DNA of 64,000 bases from Peptostreptococcus sp. D1 (GTDB lineage Bacteria > Bacillota > Clostridia > Peptostreptococcales > Peptostreptococcaceae). Positions 54,943 to 63,781 of this stretch are shown piece by piece. Every line of letters starts with the position of its first letter. Position 1 is the first letter of the stretch. A program made the translations under genes and the position numbers. The stretch is from contig NZ_FONP01000001.1 of NCBI RefSeq assembly GCF_900112955.1, forward strand, positions 186,001 to 250,000. Direction: 5' to 3'. The notes beneath the pieces are model-generated. The model did not search any database and had not been told where the DNA came from. It saw nothing but the letters and a program-made list of their open reading frames with translations.

Positions 54943-55596
54943 ATGTTTTCACATGATAACCTGAAGAAAATAAGGCTTGAGTACGGTTACTCTCAGACAA
55001 AAATTGCCAAATACATCGGTGTTACACGTTCCGCCTACTCAAGCTGGGAGGTTGGCACCTATCAGCCAAACAGCAAAAACCTAAAAAAGCTAGCCGAGTT
55101 TTACAATGTTGATATAGATTACTTTGAGTCTGACTACGAGATTGTACATAAATATCTAAGGTTAAATGAATTAAATAGATACAAGCTTATGAATTATGCA
55201 AATGAGCTATACTCATCACAGCTTACACTATACAGAGTTCATGCAGAGCTTTCAGCCGGCAAAGGTGAATGGTACGACGAGAATAGTGGATACGACACAG
55301 TATATTTCGATAAAAATATTTCACATGATATAGCATCTTGGATAAAGGGTGACTCTATGGAACCAAAGTATAGAGATGGTGACGTCGCCCTAATAAAAAA
55401 TACTGGGTTTGATTTTGATGGACAGGTCTATGCTGTCGTGTACAGAGAAAATACCTACATCAAAAAGGTTTATCTGGAAAGCGAAAAAATAAGACTGGTT
55501 TCAATAAATAAAAAATATGACGACATTCTAGCCTCAATAGATGAAGTCAGAGTAGTAGGCTTGGTCGTGGATAGCTTCAGACCTATGGAGAAATAG
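54943..55596 (+). CDS. LexA/CI-like repressor: XRE HTH + S24 autopeptidase
   Basis: 217 aa. HTH at ~6-60 (LEYGYSQTKIAKYIGVTRSA). S24 domain ~100-215: Ala105-Gly106 is the likely self-cleavage site (ELSAGKG), Ser138 in KGDSMEPKY the nucleophile and Lys174/175 in YIKKVY the base. Such repressors cleave themselves when RecA is activated by DNA damage. It controls the following polymerase gene, 4 bp downstream. XRE-type HTH (not the LexA winged helix) indicates a phage- or plasmid-like repressor. AGGAGG before the start. Confidence 0.92.
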   Translation: MFSHDNLKKIRLEYGYSQTKIAKYIGVTRSAYSSWEVGTYQPNSKNLKKLAEFYNVDIDYFESDYEIVHKYLRLNELNRYKLMNYANELYSSQLTLYRVHAELSAGKGEWYDENSGYDTVYFDKNISHDIASWIKGDSMEPKYRDGDVALIKNTGFDFDGQVYAVVYRENTYIKKVYLESEKIRLVSINKKYDDILASIDEVRVVGLVVDSFRPMEK

Positions 55597-55600
55597 TATC

Positions 55601-56884
55601 ATGACAATTATTGACTATTCCAGAGAACCTCGTTCAGATATCGCTTTTGTAGATATGAAATCTTTTTATGCTAGTGTTGAGTGTGTTCAAAGAGGACTTC
55701 ACCCTCTAAACACATCTCTGTGCGTAATGAGTAATTTCGACAACTACAATGGTCTAATACTTGCTGGCTCACCTGTATTCAAAGAAGTATTCGGAAGAAG
55801 CAATGTAGGTAGAGCCAGAGATTTGCCATTTGATATAAACACACGCAAATTCAGCTTTGAAAATGCATCCAGACAAAATATTAATGTGACAAAAAAATAC
55901 ATCGAATTTGTAGAACAATGGGCAGAAAAAACCTTTATAGTACCACCACGTATGGCACTGTATATACAGGAAAACATAAAAATTCAAAAAATATTCCAAA
56001 ACTTTGCCTCCCCAAGTGAAATTTGCCCATATTCAATCGACGAGGCATTCATAGACCTAACGACCTCCATAAACTATTTTGTTGGAGACAGCACCGTCAG
56101 TAGAAAAGACAAATTGGATATAGTCTGCTCAAGGATTCAAAATGATATTTGGAGAGAAATAGGAATCTATTCTGCAATAGGAATGAGTAACGCCAATCCA
56201 CTATTGGCAAAACTAGCCCTCGACAACGAGGCAAAAAAAACAAAAAGTATGAGGGCAAATTGGTCATATGAAGATATTGAGACAAAGGTTTGGGGAATCG
56301 ATAATCTCGTAGATTTTTGGGGAATCGGAAGTAGAACAGCAAAAAGACTAAACAAAATCGGAATATACTCGATAAAAGAGCTAGCAAACTTTAACCCCGA
56401 ATACCTTAAAAAGGAATTTGGTGTGATGGGTGTCCAGCTATGGTTTCATGCAAATGGTGTAGATGAGAGCAAGGTCACAGTCCCCTATAAGCCACAATCA
56501 AAGGGATTGGGTAATTCTCAGGTTCTTCCTAGAAATTATACAAAGCAATCCGAAATAGAAATAGTTCTAAAAGAGATTGCAGAACAAGTTGCCATACGCC
56601 TAAGAAGAATAGATAAAGATGCCTGTGTAGTGTCAATCTATATCGGATTTATCCATAACGACGATCATAAATCTATAAATGCGAGCAAAAAAATTAAGCC
56701 AACTCATCATACAGAAGATTTGATAAAACACGTTATAGATTTGTTTAGATGCAAGTTTAATGGTGGCTCTGTCAGAAGAATTGGAGTGAGGTATGAACAG
56801 CTTCAAAAAAGAGAATATCAGGTTTTTTCGCTTTTTGACGATCCAATTGAAATGCAAAAAAAGAAAATCTGGAAAATGCAATAG
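55601..56884 (+). CDS. Y-family DNA polymerase (UmuC/UvrX-like), C terminus apparently frameshifted
   Basis: 427 aa as read. Catalytic carboxylates Asp18 (IAFVDMKSFYASVE) and Asp147-Glu148 (CPYSIDEAFIDLT), helix-hairpin-helix in the thumb (WGIGSRTAKRLNKIGI), little-finger domain from ~300. Performs error-prone translesion synthesis. The reading ends KKKIWKMQ at a TAG, but one base earlier the frame continues for 49 codons with conserved UvrX-type sequence; see the entry at 56856-57012. Co-transcribed with the repressor. Confidence 0.9.
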   Translation: MTIIDYSREPRSDIAFVDMKSFYASVECVQRGLHPLNTSLCVMSNFDNYNGLILAGSPVFKEVFGRSNVGRARDLPFDINTRKFSFENASRQNINVTKKYIEFVEQWAEKTFIVPPRMALYIQENIKIQKIFQNFASPSEICPYSIDEAFIDLTTSINYFVGDSTVSRKDKLDIVCSRIQNDIWREIGIYSAIGMSNANPLLAKLALDNEAKKTKSMRANWSYEDIETKVWGIDNLVDFWGIGSRTAKRLNKIGIYSIKELANFNPEYLKKEFGVMGVQLWFHANGVDESKVTVPYKPQSKGLGNSQVLPRNYTKQSEIEIVLKEIAEQVAIRLRRIDKDACVVSIYIGFIHNDDHKSINASKKIKPTHHTEDLIKHVIDLFRCKFNGGSVRRIGVRYEQLQKREYQVFSLFDDPIEMQKKKIWKMQ

Positions 56885-57012
56885 ACGGTATAAGAGACAA
56901 GTTTGGTTACCTGGCAATACAAAAAGGTACATCCTTGATGGAAGGATCCAGAGTCCGTCAAAGGAGCAAATTGATAGGTGGACATTGCGGTGGAATGGAT
57001 GGTACAAAATGA
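56856..57012 (+). other. out-of-frame C terminus of the Y-family polymerase (A7 frameshift)
   Basis: At an A7 run (56856-56862) a -1 shift gives ENLENAIDGIRDKFGYLAIQ, KGTSLMEGSRVRQRSK and LIGGHCGG…, ending at TGA 57010-57012. That stop overlaps the next start as ATGA, the tidy junction expected of the original operon. So the original gene probably ran 55601-57012 and lost one A, or uses slippage at the A-run. The 49-residue tail is like the C terminus of other UvrX/UmuC proteins. Confidence 0.8.
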
Positions 57013-57362
57013 TAGATAGATCTTACCTACCTTATAAGGTTGCAAGAGAATACGTTGATAGAGGTATGGCAAAATGGATGAGCTTCTTTATATCCGAACA
57101 TACGACTGCTCTAACTAAATTGAAAAATGAATCCAGCTTTTCTGAGGAAATGGATCCAGAAGAAAAGATGATAATAATATACCAAATGTACCAGCACGGT
57201 GTAACTATTTTACTGTTCACGTCCGATAGAAAAGAGCCTTACATAGGCACTATTTGTGATATAGACTGCGAAAAAATATACTTTAAGACAGATGATAAAA
57301 CACGAAGTTTTTTGTTTTCTCAAATACTTAGGTTAGATATTGCGGAGGAAGACAATGGATAA
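57009..57362 (+). CDS. YolD-like protein
   Basis: 117 aa, beginning MIDRSYLPYKVAREYVDRGMAKWMSFF with SEHTTALTKL: the DRGM-x-KW-x-FF-x-SEH signature of the YolD-like family (PF08863), which accompanies Y-family polymerases in Bacilli and Clostridia. C-terminal half is beta-rich (ILLFTSDRKEPYIGTICDID). Start codon overlaps the TGA of the frameshift-corrected polymerase (ATGA). Role is probably as an accessory of the polymerase. Confidence 0.85.
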   Translation: MIDRSYLPYKVAREYVDRGMAKWMSFFISEHTTALTKLKNESSFSEEMDPEEKMIIIYQMYQHGVTILLFTSDRKEPYIGTICDIDCEKIYFKTDDKTRSFLFSQILRLDIAEEDNG

Positions 57363-57660
57363 ATTAGAAAAAAATAGTATTCAGTTTGACTACTTTAGTA
57401 GCAACTACAAAAAATTTGAGGATGATTTCTACAAATTTGCTGATTTTAACATTCCATTAACCTTTATTGCAGATGACATCCTCAAATTAATGGTTTCTAC
57501 TAATAAAAGCTATTTTAGATTAAATGGTGGAAACTCCAAAGACGGGTTAGACCATTATTTTATATTTAGAGAACACCCACATAATGAAAATGAATCCGTT
57601 AAAATGTATGAATATGTGGGACATAGATATTCTATAAAAAACAATAGGGATAATATATGA
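57355..57660 (+). CDS. Hypothetical protein, last gene of the SOS-type operon
   Basis: 101 aa from the ATG at 57355, which overlaps the YolD-like stop codon by 8 bp and has GGAGG 6 bp upstream. Not recognised. Soluble, mixed alpha/beta, acidic at the start (MDKLEKNSIQFDYFSSNYKK). Translational coupling suggests that it belongs to the damage response. Confidence 0.65.
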   Translation: MDKLEKNSIQFDYFSSNYKKFEDDFYKFADFNIPLTFIADDILKLMVSTNKSYFRLNGGNSKDGLDHYFIFREHPHNENESVKMYEYVGHRYSIKNNRDNI

Positions 57661-57672
57661 TAATATTACAAA

Positions 57673-57788
57673 AAAGCTCGCATAATCAATAAACTATCGT
57701 GATTCAAATCAGTATAGTCTAAATTAGTATCTGAAACAGTATACTTTTAAATCACGATAAACAAAATAAAACGGATAATGCGAGCTTT
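57673..57788. terminator. three-tier nested inverted repeat between convergent operons
   Basis: Outer arms AAAGCTCGCATAATC / GATAATGCGAGCTTT (57673-57687, 57774-57788; one mismatch), middle arms TATCGTGATT / AATCACGATA (57695-57704, 57750-57759), inner AGTATA / TATACT (57711-57716, 57740-57745). Together a ~116-nt cruciform-capable element. A- and T-tracts at its ends make it a plausible bidirectional terminator, though larger than the others in this window; a MITE-like origin is possible. Confidence 0.6.
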
Positions 57789-57801
57789 ATATCAATATTA
57801 C

Positions 57802-58584
57802 TTACCTGACTATCTTATACATCAATATGGCAGAGGATATAGCCACATTCAGAGATTCTGCTTTTCCAAACATGGGAATCTTAACGAGAATATCTGAATT
57901 ATCATACCAAAGCTGATTTACACCATTTGCCTCATTCCCAACTACCAATGCCACTGACTCATCATATGAAACCTCATCAAAATAACTATTGGCATCAAGA
58001 GAACCGGATACTATCTGAACCTTTGAAGCACTCAATTTTTCCAGTATATCATTTTCGTCAGCTACTATTACGTCCATGTAAAATAGAGATCCCATTGTAG
58101 CTCTGACAACCTTGGGATTGAATATGTCAACGCAGCCTTTAGTCAATATAACCAAATCAAATCCAGCAGCATCAGCAGTTCTAATTATTGTCCCAACATT
58201 CCCAGGATCCTGCACTCTATCTAAAAGAATTATTTTTTTGTGAACTTCTCCATTAAAAATATTAATCGACATATCGTCAATATCAAAAACAGCCAGTACT
58301 CCCTGTGTATTTTCAGTCGTACAAATTGAGTTAAACAGCGAATCACTCACTACAAACAAATTCGCCTTACTATCCAAAATATCTATAAAATCCTTATTTT
58401 TGACATCTTGAAAAAAACTCTCACTAATTATTGAAAATACGATATCTGCATTATACTGAAGCGCCAATTCTATAGTTCTCAATCCCTCAGAAAAAAACTT
58501 ATTCTCCCTATTTCTATACTTCGATTTATGTAAAGATTTTACTAGCTTAATTTTCTCATTGTCCTTACTTTTGATAGTCTTCAT
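57802..58584 (-). CDS. TrmH/SpoU-family RNA 2'-O-methyltransferase
   Basis: 260 aa. N-terminal L30e-like substrate-binding domain (~5-95, KIKLVKSLHKSKYRNRENKF) and SPOUT knot (~110-258): LLDRVQDPGNVGTIIRTADAAGFD (motif 1), VVRATMGSLF, LVVGNEANGVNQLW and AESLNVAISSAILMY (motif 3). Methylates a ribose in rRNA or tRNA with SAM. Closest in layout to the RlmB/TsnR group; the exact nucleotide is unknown. Confidence 0.92.
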   Translation of the reverse strand: MKTIKSKDNEKIKLVKSLHKSKYRNRENKFFSEGLRTIELALQYNADIVFSIISESFFQDVKNKDFIDILDSKANLFVVSDSLFNSICTTENTQGVLAVFDIDDMSINIFNGEVHKKIILLDRVQDPGNVGTIIRTADAAGFDLVILTKGCVDIFNPKVVRATMGSLFYMDVIVADENDILEKLSASKVQIVSGSLDANSYFDEVSYDESVALVVGNEANGVNQLWYDNSDILVKIPMFGKAESLNVAISSAILMYKIVR

Positions 58585-58595
58585 AAAATTCTCCC

Positions 58596-59264
58596 TTAGA
58601 AATTACTCATATTAGACTCTTTGATCACCAATTTTTCAATGACATCCTTTTTACCTGCAACTACAACGATATCATCCTCTCCAAAAATCTGTACAGGATT
58701 TGCAGGAACATCAAAAATATCCTTGTTTTTAACACCAATTACAGTCAATGAATACTTCCCTCTCACATCCAAGTCTATCAAAGATTTTCCAATCCAACTA
58801 TTAGGAACCTTCATCTCAAATATGGAATGCTTGCTGTCTAATTCCATATAATCGACCAAGTTGTTAATAGTAAGGGATTTTGCCACCTTCACTCCCATAT
58901 CGTGTTCTGGAAATACAACTCTGTTTGCACCAATTTTTCTTAAAACTTCGGCTTGAAGATTATCTGTAGCTTTACTGATAACCATCGGTATTCCAGATTC
59001 CTTTGCCAAAAGTGTAGCCATTATTGATGCTCTAAGATTTGTTCCAATTGCAATAATTGCAACATCAAAATTACTAAGACCTATTTTTTTAATCGCATAT
59101 TCATCTGAAGCATCAGCAACTATAACATTGTCCAAAACCTCAGATAAATGTTGTGCAACCTCTTCATTATTATCAACTACCAAGACATCCTGGCCTGATT
59201 CGTACAAAGTCATCGCTAGAGATTTTCCAAATCTTCCAGCCCCAATTACAACATATTGCTTCAT
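58596..59264 (-). CDS. ktrA: KtrA/TrkA-type K+ uptake regulatory subunit
   Basis: 222 aa. RCK_N Rossmann domain (~1-130: KQYVVIGAGRFGKSLAMTL, VVDNNEE, ADASDEYAIKKIGL) and RCK_C (~140-222). Binds ATP/ADP/NAD(H) or cyclic-di-AMP and gates the TrkH/KtrB channel encoded 26 bp upstream. Standard KtrBA operon. Confidence 0.93.
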   Translation of the reverse strand: MKQYVVIGAGRFGKSLAMTLYESGQDVLVVDNNEEVAQHLSEVLDNVIVADASDEYAIKKIGLSNFDVAIIAIGTNLRASIMATLLAKESGIPMVISKATDNLQAEVLRKIGANRVVFPEHDMGVKVAKSLTINNLVDYMELDSKHSIFEMKVPNSWIGKSLIDLDVRGKYSLTVIGVKNKDIFDVPANPVQIFGEDDIVVVAGKKDVIEKLVIKESNMSNF

Positions 59265-59290
59265 TTCTTACCTCTTAACCTAACTTAAAT

Positions 59291-60667
59291 TTACCCAATC
59301 AATATTTTTTCTTCCGGATATCTAATTTTATTCTGAACAGTATCATTCATAAAATACGTGAATACAGTTAAAGAGCCAACTCTCCCCAAAAACATCAGCA
59401 ACGAGATAAAAACCTTGCCAAAAAGATTTAGATTTGAAGAACCAGCCATTGATAATCCAACTGTAGCCAGCGATGATGATACTTCAAATGCACTTTGCAT
59501 CAATCCAAATTTTTCATTCTGAGTTATAGTCAAAACATATGTACCAACTACAAATATCGCTATTGCAATGAAAAATACACCAAGTGCCTTTCTAAATGTC
59601 AATACATCGATTTTTTTCTTAAACACATTTATATCATTCTCATTTTTTAAGAAGGATACTACAGATATAAATATTACAGCAAGGGTAGTAGTTTTAATCC
59701 CACCTCCTGTAGATGCAGGCGAAGCTCCAATAAACATCAATACTATTAAAACAAAAAGAGTATTCGCTCTAAAGCTATTGAAATCAATCGTTGCAAATCC
59801 AGCTGTTCTAGTAGTCATAGATTGAAAAAACGCAACCTTTAATTTGTCTACAATACTCATTGTACCGATGCTACTCGCATTGGAATACTCACCACAAAAT
59901 ATAACCAATGTACCTATAATTAACAATATAATTGTCGTAATTATTGCCAATTTAGAGCTTAAATCATATTTTTTAAACCTAAGCTTGTTGTATTTTATGC
60001 AAATCAATACAGGAAAACCAATACCTCCCAAAATTACAAGCACTGATAAAGTCAAAACAACAATGGAATTATTATAAAACATCAGCATAGACGAAAATTC
60101 ACCACTATGCCTTCCCATCAAATCAAACCCAGCATTGCAAAATGCTGAGATAGAATGAAAAATGCTATATCCAATCCCATCTATCAATCCAAGCCTCGGT
60201 ATAAACACAATTGAAAGCAGTAAAGCTCCAACAAGCTCAATGCTGACAGTGAATATAAGCACTCGTCTAATCAATCTAACAACACCCGAAAGCTGATTTT
60301 GATTTAAGGACTCTTGAAGCAGCATTCTTTTTCTAATATTTATCTTAGTTCCAAAAATAAATGAAATCAACGCCCCAATAGACATAAATCCCATTCCACC
60401 AATCTGTATTAGTAAAATAATAACCGTCTTTCCAAAAACACTCCAATGTAAACTGGTATCAAGCACAACCAGTCCAGTAACACACACAGAAGATGTTGCA
60501 GTAAAAAGACAGTCAAAAAAATTTGTTACCTCTCCACTATTTGAAGATATCGGAAGCATCAAAATAAGTGTTCCTGCCAAAATCACCCCAGCGAAACCCA
60601 ATACCATTATTTGCCCAGGTCTATATTTATATAAAAATGATTTTTTACGTTTCTTAAAGCTGTCCAT
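59291..60667 (-). CDS. ktrB: TrkH/KtrB-family K+ transporter subunit
   Basis: 458 aa, KtrB-size. Four M1-P-M2 repeats with selectivity-filter sequences such as TSSVCVTGLVV, SAFCNAGFDL, TRTAGFATIDF and SSLATVGLSM. Forms the K+-translocating pore driven with KtrA. Begins with GGAGG at good spacing. Confidence 0.93.
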   Translation of the reverse strand: MDSFKKRKKSFLYKYRPGQIMVLGFAGVILAGTLILMLPISSNSGEVTNFFDCLFTATSSVCVTGLVVLDTSLHWSVFGKTVIILLIQIGGMGFMSIGALISFIFGTKINIRKRMLLQESLNQNQLSGVVRLIRRVLIFTVSIELVGALLLSIVFIPRLGLIDGIGYSIFHSISAFCNAGFDLMGRHSGEFSSMLMFYNNSIVVLTLSVLVILGGIGFPVLICIKYNKLRFKKYDLSSKLAIITTIILLIIGTLVIFCGEYSNASSIGTMSIVDKLKVAFFQSMTTRTAGFATIDFNSFRANTLFVLIVLMFIGASPASTGGGIKTTTLAVIFISVVSFLKNENDINVFKKKIDVLTFRKALGVFFIAIAIFVVGTYVLTITQNEKFGLMQSAFEVSSSLATVGLSMAGSSNLNLFGKVFISLLMFLGRVGSLTVFTYFMNDTVQNKIRYPEEKILIG

Positions 60668-60685
60668 TTTTCCTCCGAAAAATCA

Positions 60686-60734
60686 ACCAAACAAAAAAAT
60701 AAAGCAATAGATTCACTTTATTTTTTTGTTTGGT
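60686..60734 (-). terminator. 19-bp perfect hairpin between LTA-synthase-like and ktrB genes
   Basis: ACCAAACAAAAAAATAAAG and its exact complement at 60716-60734, 11-nt loop, 5 bp after the stop codon of the LTA-synthase-like gene. The arm itself contains the T-tract on transcription. Probably a terminator that insulates ktrBA. Confidence 0.7.
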
Positions 60735-60739
60735 ATGTA

Positions 60740-62728
60740 CTAAAAATTATATTTAAACTTGTTGGACTCCTGAATTACACTTCCTTCCTTATCTATCAGT
60801 CTCAGCATTATCTCCTTCTCTCCAGTATAGAAATTGTCATAAAGCTTGATAGTAGTTTCATTTTCGTAATCGGAATCAACTCTTTTTCCATCTAAAAATA
60901 CGGTTACCTGTCTATTAAAGCCAGAGCCTTTAAGATAAAATTCTCCACCTACATTTTCAATATTCTCTAGCTTCATTTCATCATTGCCTATTTTCATCAC
61001 CGTTTTTTTTGGTAATTCATCAGACTTTAAAAAATATTGTTTTCCAAACAGAATATCATATTGTACCATCTCCAATTTTTTCATATATTCTTTGTCATTT
61101 TTCAAATATTTATGAATTAAATTCATAGGATCTAGATTTTGTCCTGCTGTATCAAGTGTCATGGTACTCAACTGATATGCTTGAAAATCACTTGGAACTG
61201 ACTTTTTCGGAACACCGAAATTATTCACTATGGTAAAAATAGATGCAAATTTATCTATATTCGATTTCTTTTCAGTAATAACATTCAAAGCTGGCAAATG
61301 ATCTCCATACAATACAAGAACAGTCGGCTTTTTTAACTTATTTATTTCCTTTACCAAATCTCCCACAAATTTATCCATATTATATACTAAATTTGCGTAA
61401 AAAAGAATTTGATTTTGATCTGACTTTGACAAGGTTGATTTTGCTATACTAATATCGTAATTACTGCTTTGCATATCCTTAGTAGGATATCTACCATGTC
61501 CCTCAGTTGAAACAGTAAAAACAAAGCTTGGTTTTCCGTCCTTATTTTCAATTTCTTGAGTAATATATCTTGTCAAGCCATTGTCTTTTGGCCATCCTAC
61601 AGATGTATATTCAACATTTGTCATCACCTCTAAGGGAATAAATTTGCCAAAGCCCAAATGCTCTAATCCACCATCTCTATTGTAAAAATTTTTTTCAAAA
61701 TTGTGTATTGCCACAGTTTTGTACCCAATACTGTTCAAATTACTCGCAATAGAAAGCGATGGCTTTTCAGATAGAAAAGTATGGTACGGAATCTCACCTT
61801 GCTGAAGGAAATCAAAATTACTCCCACTCAGCACCTCATACTCAGTTCTTGCTGTTCCGCCGCCTATAACTGGAACATTCATAAATCCAGATGTATATTT
61901 TTTCATTAATTTTCTCATATTCGGCATAGGATCTTTGTCAAATGTAATTCCCTCTATTCTGGTCGGATCCATAAACGACTCCAATTGTACCATGATTATA
62001 TCGGGTGTTAATTTTGAATAGGATTCATTTTTTTGTCTTTCCTTGGCGATTTTTTCTACCTCATATCTGATAGATTTAATCGCTTCTTCACTGTATCCAT
62101 CTGGTTTTGTCCTTATAATGGACAATGTCTCATCTGCAAATGAATAGGCAAAACCATTATTTTTGAATGATAGCCCTACGTCCCACGCAATGACATTTAT
62201 TATCTTATTAGTCTTGAGCTGTGGAATAACAATAATCGACAACAACACAATAGAAACATAAATGAATATATTCCTAACTCCAGTTATCCAAATACTCTTT
62301 TTATCTTTTTTAAATATCCAAACACAAATAATTAAAAACAAAACTATCAGCACTATAGCCATAATTTCAGCTTTAATGTCAAAAAAAGCATTTGCTACAT
62401 TCGCAGCCTCTTTATAGCTCATAAAATCGTATGGAGAAAGAGGCATTCCTCTAATACTCATCAGAAAAGAGCTTACAACCGAAAGAGATATCAAAATAAA
62501 CGAAATTATAAAATATGAAAATCTCTTTCTTTTGATGAACACAGTCATACCAAAAATACTCAACAGCACAAATATATTCACTACAGCGTTAAGAGGACTC
62601 TCTATGACAAAAGTAAAAAAATCCAAAATGCTCTTTCTCGAAATTATTTCAATAACTATGAAAATTATAATAGATAAGCCCAATATGGAAATCAGTTCAT
62701 AGTTTTCAAATTTGTTATTTTTCTTCAT
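60740..62728 (-). CDS. LTA-synthase-family (alkaline-phosphatase superfamily) membrane enzyme
   Basis: 662 aa. Five N-terminal helices (~12-30, 45-63, 70-92, 120-140, 150-170), then a sulfatase-fold extracellular domain (~240-530): PDIIMVQLESFMD with Glu250 as metal ligand, GGGTARTEYEVLSG with nucleophile Thr292, STEGHGRYP and VLYGDHLPAL. It would transfer glycerol-1-phosphate from phosphatidylglycerol. An extra C-terminal domain (~575-662) reads like an Ig/IPT fold (GEFYLKGSGFNRQVTVFLDG), unlike LtaS. Gene follows the CWB2 gene by 18 bp; ribosome site is weak, so translation may be coupled. Confidence 0.87.
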   Translation of the reverse strand: MKKNNKFENYELISILGLSIIIFIVIEIISRKSILDFFTFVIESPLNAVVNIFVLLSIFGMTVFIKRKRFSYFIISFILISLSVVSSFLMSIRGMPLSPYDFMSYKEAANVANAFFDIKAEIMAIVLIVLFLIICVWIFKKDKKSIWITGVRNIFIYVSIVLLSIIVIPQLKTNKIINVIAWDVGLSFKNNGFAYSFADETLSIIRTKPDGYSEEAIKSIRYEVEKIAKERQKNESYSKLTPDIIMVQLESFMDPTRIEGITFDKDPMPNMRKLMKKYTSGFMNVPVIGGGTARTEYEVLSGSNFDFLQQGEIPYHTFLSEKPSLSIASNLNSIGYKTVAIHNFEKNFYNRDGGLEHLGFGKFIPLEVMTNVEYTSVGWPKDNGLTRYITQEIENKDGKPSFVFTVSTEGHGRYPTKDMQSSNYDISIAKSTLSKSDQNQILFYANLVYNMDKFVGDLVKEINKLKKPTVLVLYGDHLPALNVITEKKSNIDKFASIFTIVNNFGVPKKSVPSDFQAYQLSTMTLDTAGQNLDPMNLIHKYLKNDKEYMKKLEMVQYDILFGKQYFLKSDELPKKTVMKIGNDEMKLENIENVGGEFYLKGSGFNRQVTVFLDGKRVDSDYENETTIKLYDNFYTGEKEIMLRLIDKEGSVIQESNKFKYNF

Positions 62729-62746
62729 TTTTCTTACTTGCCAATA

Positions 62747-63706
62747 TTACTTGTTTGCAGCCGCAACACATGCGTTAAGTACAGATGTACTTATGCCACC
62801 CAAGGATATCATTCTCTGTGCACCGCTCAATATTGACTTATTGCTATATCCATTCACCAAAACGATTGGGCTCAAAGACTTTCCTGCCAAAGGACTACCA
62901 GTCAACGCATCAACCAATTTATATCCATCACTCAAAAAATATTGTTGTGGTTTTTCAGAGTAAAATGCATTGATAACCTGTGCATTTGTTTCAAATCTAT
63001 CGTTTCCACTTAACCTATTTGCACCTATACTTCTAATTAGGCTTGTTGAAATCGAATTGATACCACCTATCGCATAGACCTTGCTAGTTGATTCCAAAAT
63101 ATTAGAAGTAGTTGCATCAACCTTTGTACCATCAGTAAGCAATACCGGTTCACCGTCTCTGGCTGCTACAGAGGAAATACTCATAGCATCTGCATCTCCC
63201 TTATAACCGTTTGCCACAAATGCTTTTCCGACACTTCCTTTAATGCTCAAAATCATTTTGGCAACATTACTACTTGTTTCAAATCTATCTTTTCCACCTA
63301 TCCTAGTAACCGAAAATCCACCTTTTTCGGAATCCTTCAACTTGTGCTCTAATGAGCTGCTGATAGAATTTTCAGAGCCTATAATATAAATGTTTTTTGC
63401 TATTTCAAGCCTTAATTGAGTTTCATTTGGTATACTATTTTTGCTCACTAACAATATCGGAGCTTTTAAAACACCTGATAATCCACTCGCACTCAAACCA
63501 TCGGACAATTTATTATTGTCAGCATTGACAAGAATAACTGAATCGTAACTGCCCATTTCACCCGCTATTGAACTAGCCGTCGAATATCTATCTAAGCCTT
63601 TAATCTGCTGTATTTGTTGAATTGTTATGGCATTTGATGATACTCCACTAAACACTATAGTTGTCAATGCCAGCATCATAGCTATAGCTTTATTTCTTAA
63701 TTTCAT
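62747..63706 (-). CDS. Secreted CWB2-only surface protein
   Basis: 319 aa from ATG 63706 (GGAGGTG). Signal peptide 1-26 (MKLRNKAIAMMLALTTIVFS…). The rest is three CWB2 units, each starting near a G-DR-x-T motif (IKGLDRYSTASSIAGE, IGGKDRFETSSNVAKM, LSGNDRFETNAQVINA). No other functional domain is present. It would coat or decorate the wall via the polymer ligand, or act as a polymer-binding scaffold. First gene of a unit with the LTA-synthase-like enzyme. Confidence 0.92.
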   Translation of the reverse strand: MKLRNKAIAMMLALTTIVFSGVSSNAITIQQIQQIKGLDRYSTASSIAGEMGSYDSVILVNADNNKLSDGLSASGLSGVLKAPILLVSKNSIPNETQLRLEIAKNIYIIGSENSISSSLEHKLKDSEKGGFSVTRIGGKDRFETSSNVAKMILSIKGSVGKAFVANGYKGDADAMSISSVAARDGEPVLLTDGTKVDATTSNILESTSKVYAIGGINSISTSLIRSIGANRLSGNDRFETNAQVINAFYSEKPQQYFLSDGYKLVDALTGSPLAGKSLSPIVLVNGYSNKSILSGAQRMISLGGISTSVLNACVAAANK

Positions 63707-63747
63707 AAACTGCACCTCCAATAATAAAATATTATTTTTAAAAAAAT

Positions 63748-63769
63748 AAACAGCCAAAAAAGGCTGTTT
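63748..63769 (-). terminator. terminator of scfA
   Basis: AAACAGCC / GGCTGTTT stem with a 6-nt loop followed by T-rich sequence (TATTTTTTT) on the minus strand. Between scfA and the CWB2 gene, 13 bp after the scfA stop codon. Confidence 0.85.
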
Positions 63770-63781
63770 AAGTAAAGAATA

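Noticed and set aside
56793-57008. 72-codon N-terminal extension of the YolD-like protein
   Set aside because: This stretch is the third frame of the polymerase tail; the ATG at 57009 forms the ATGA overlap and starts the conserved region.
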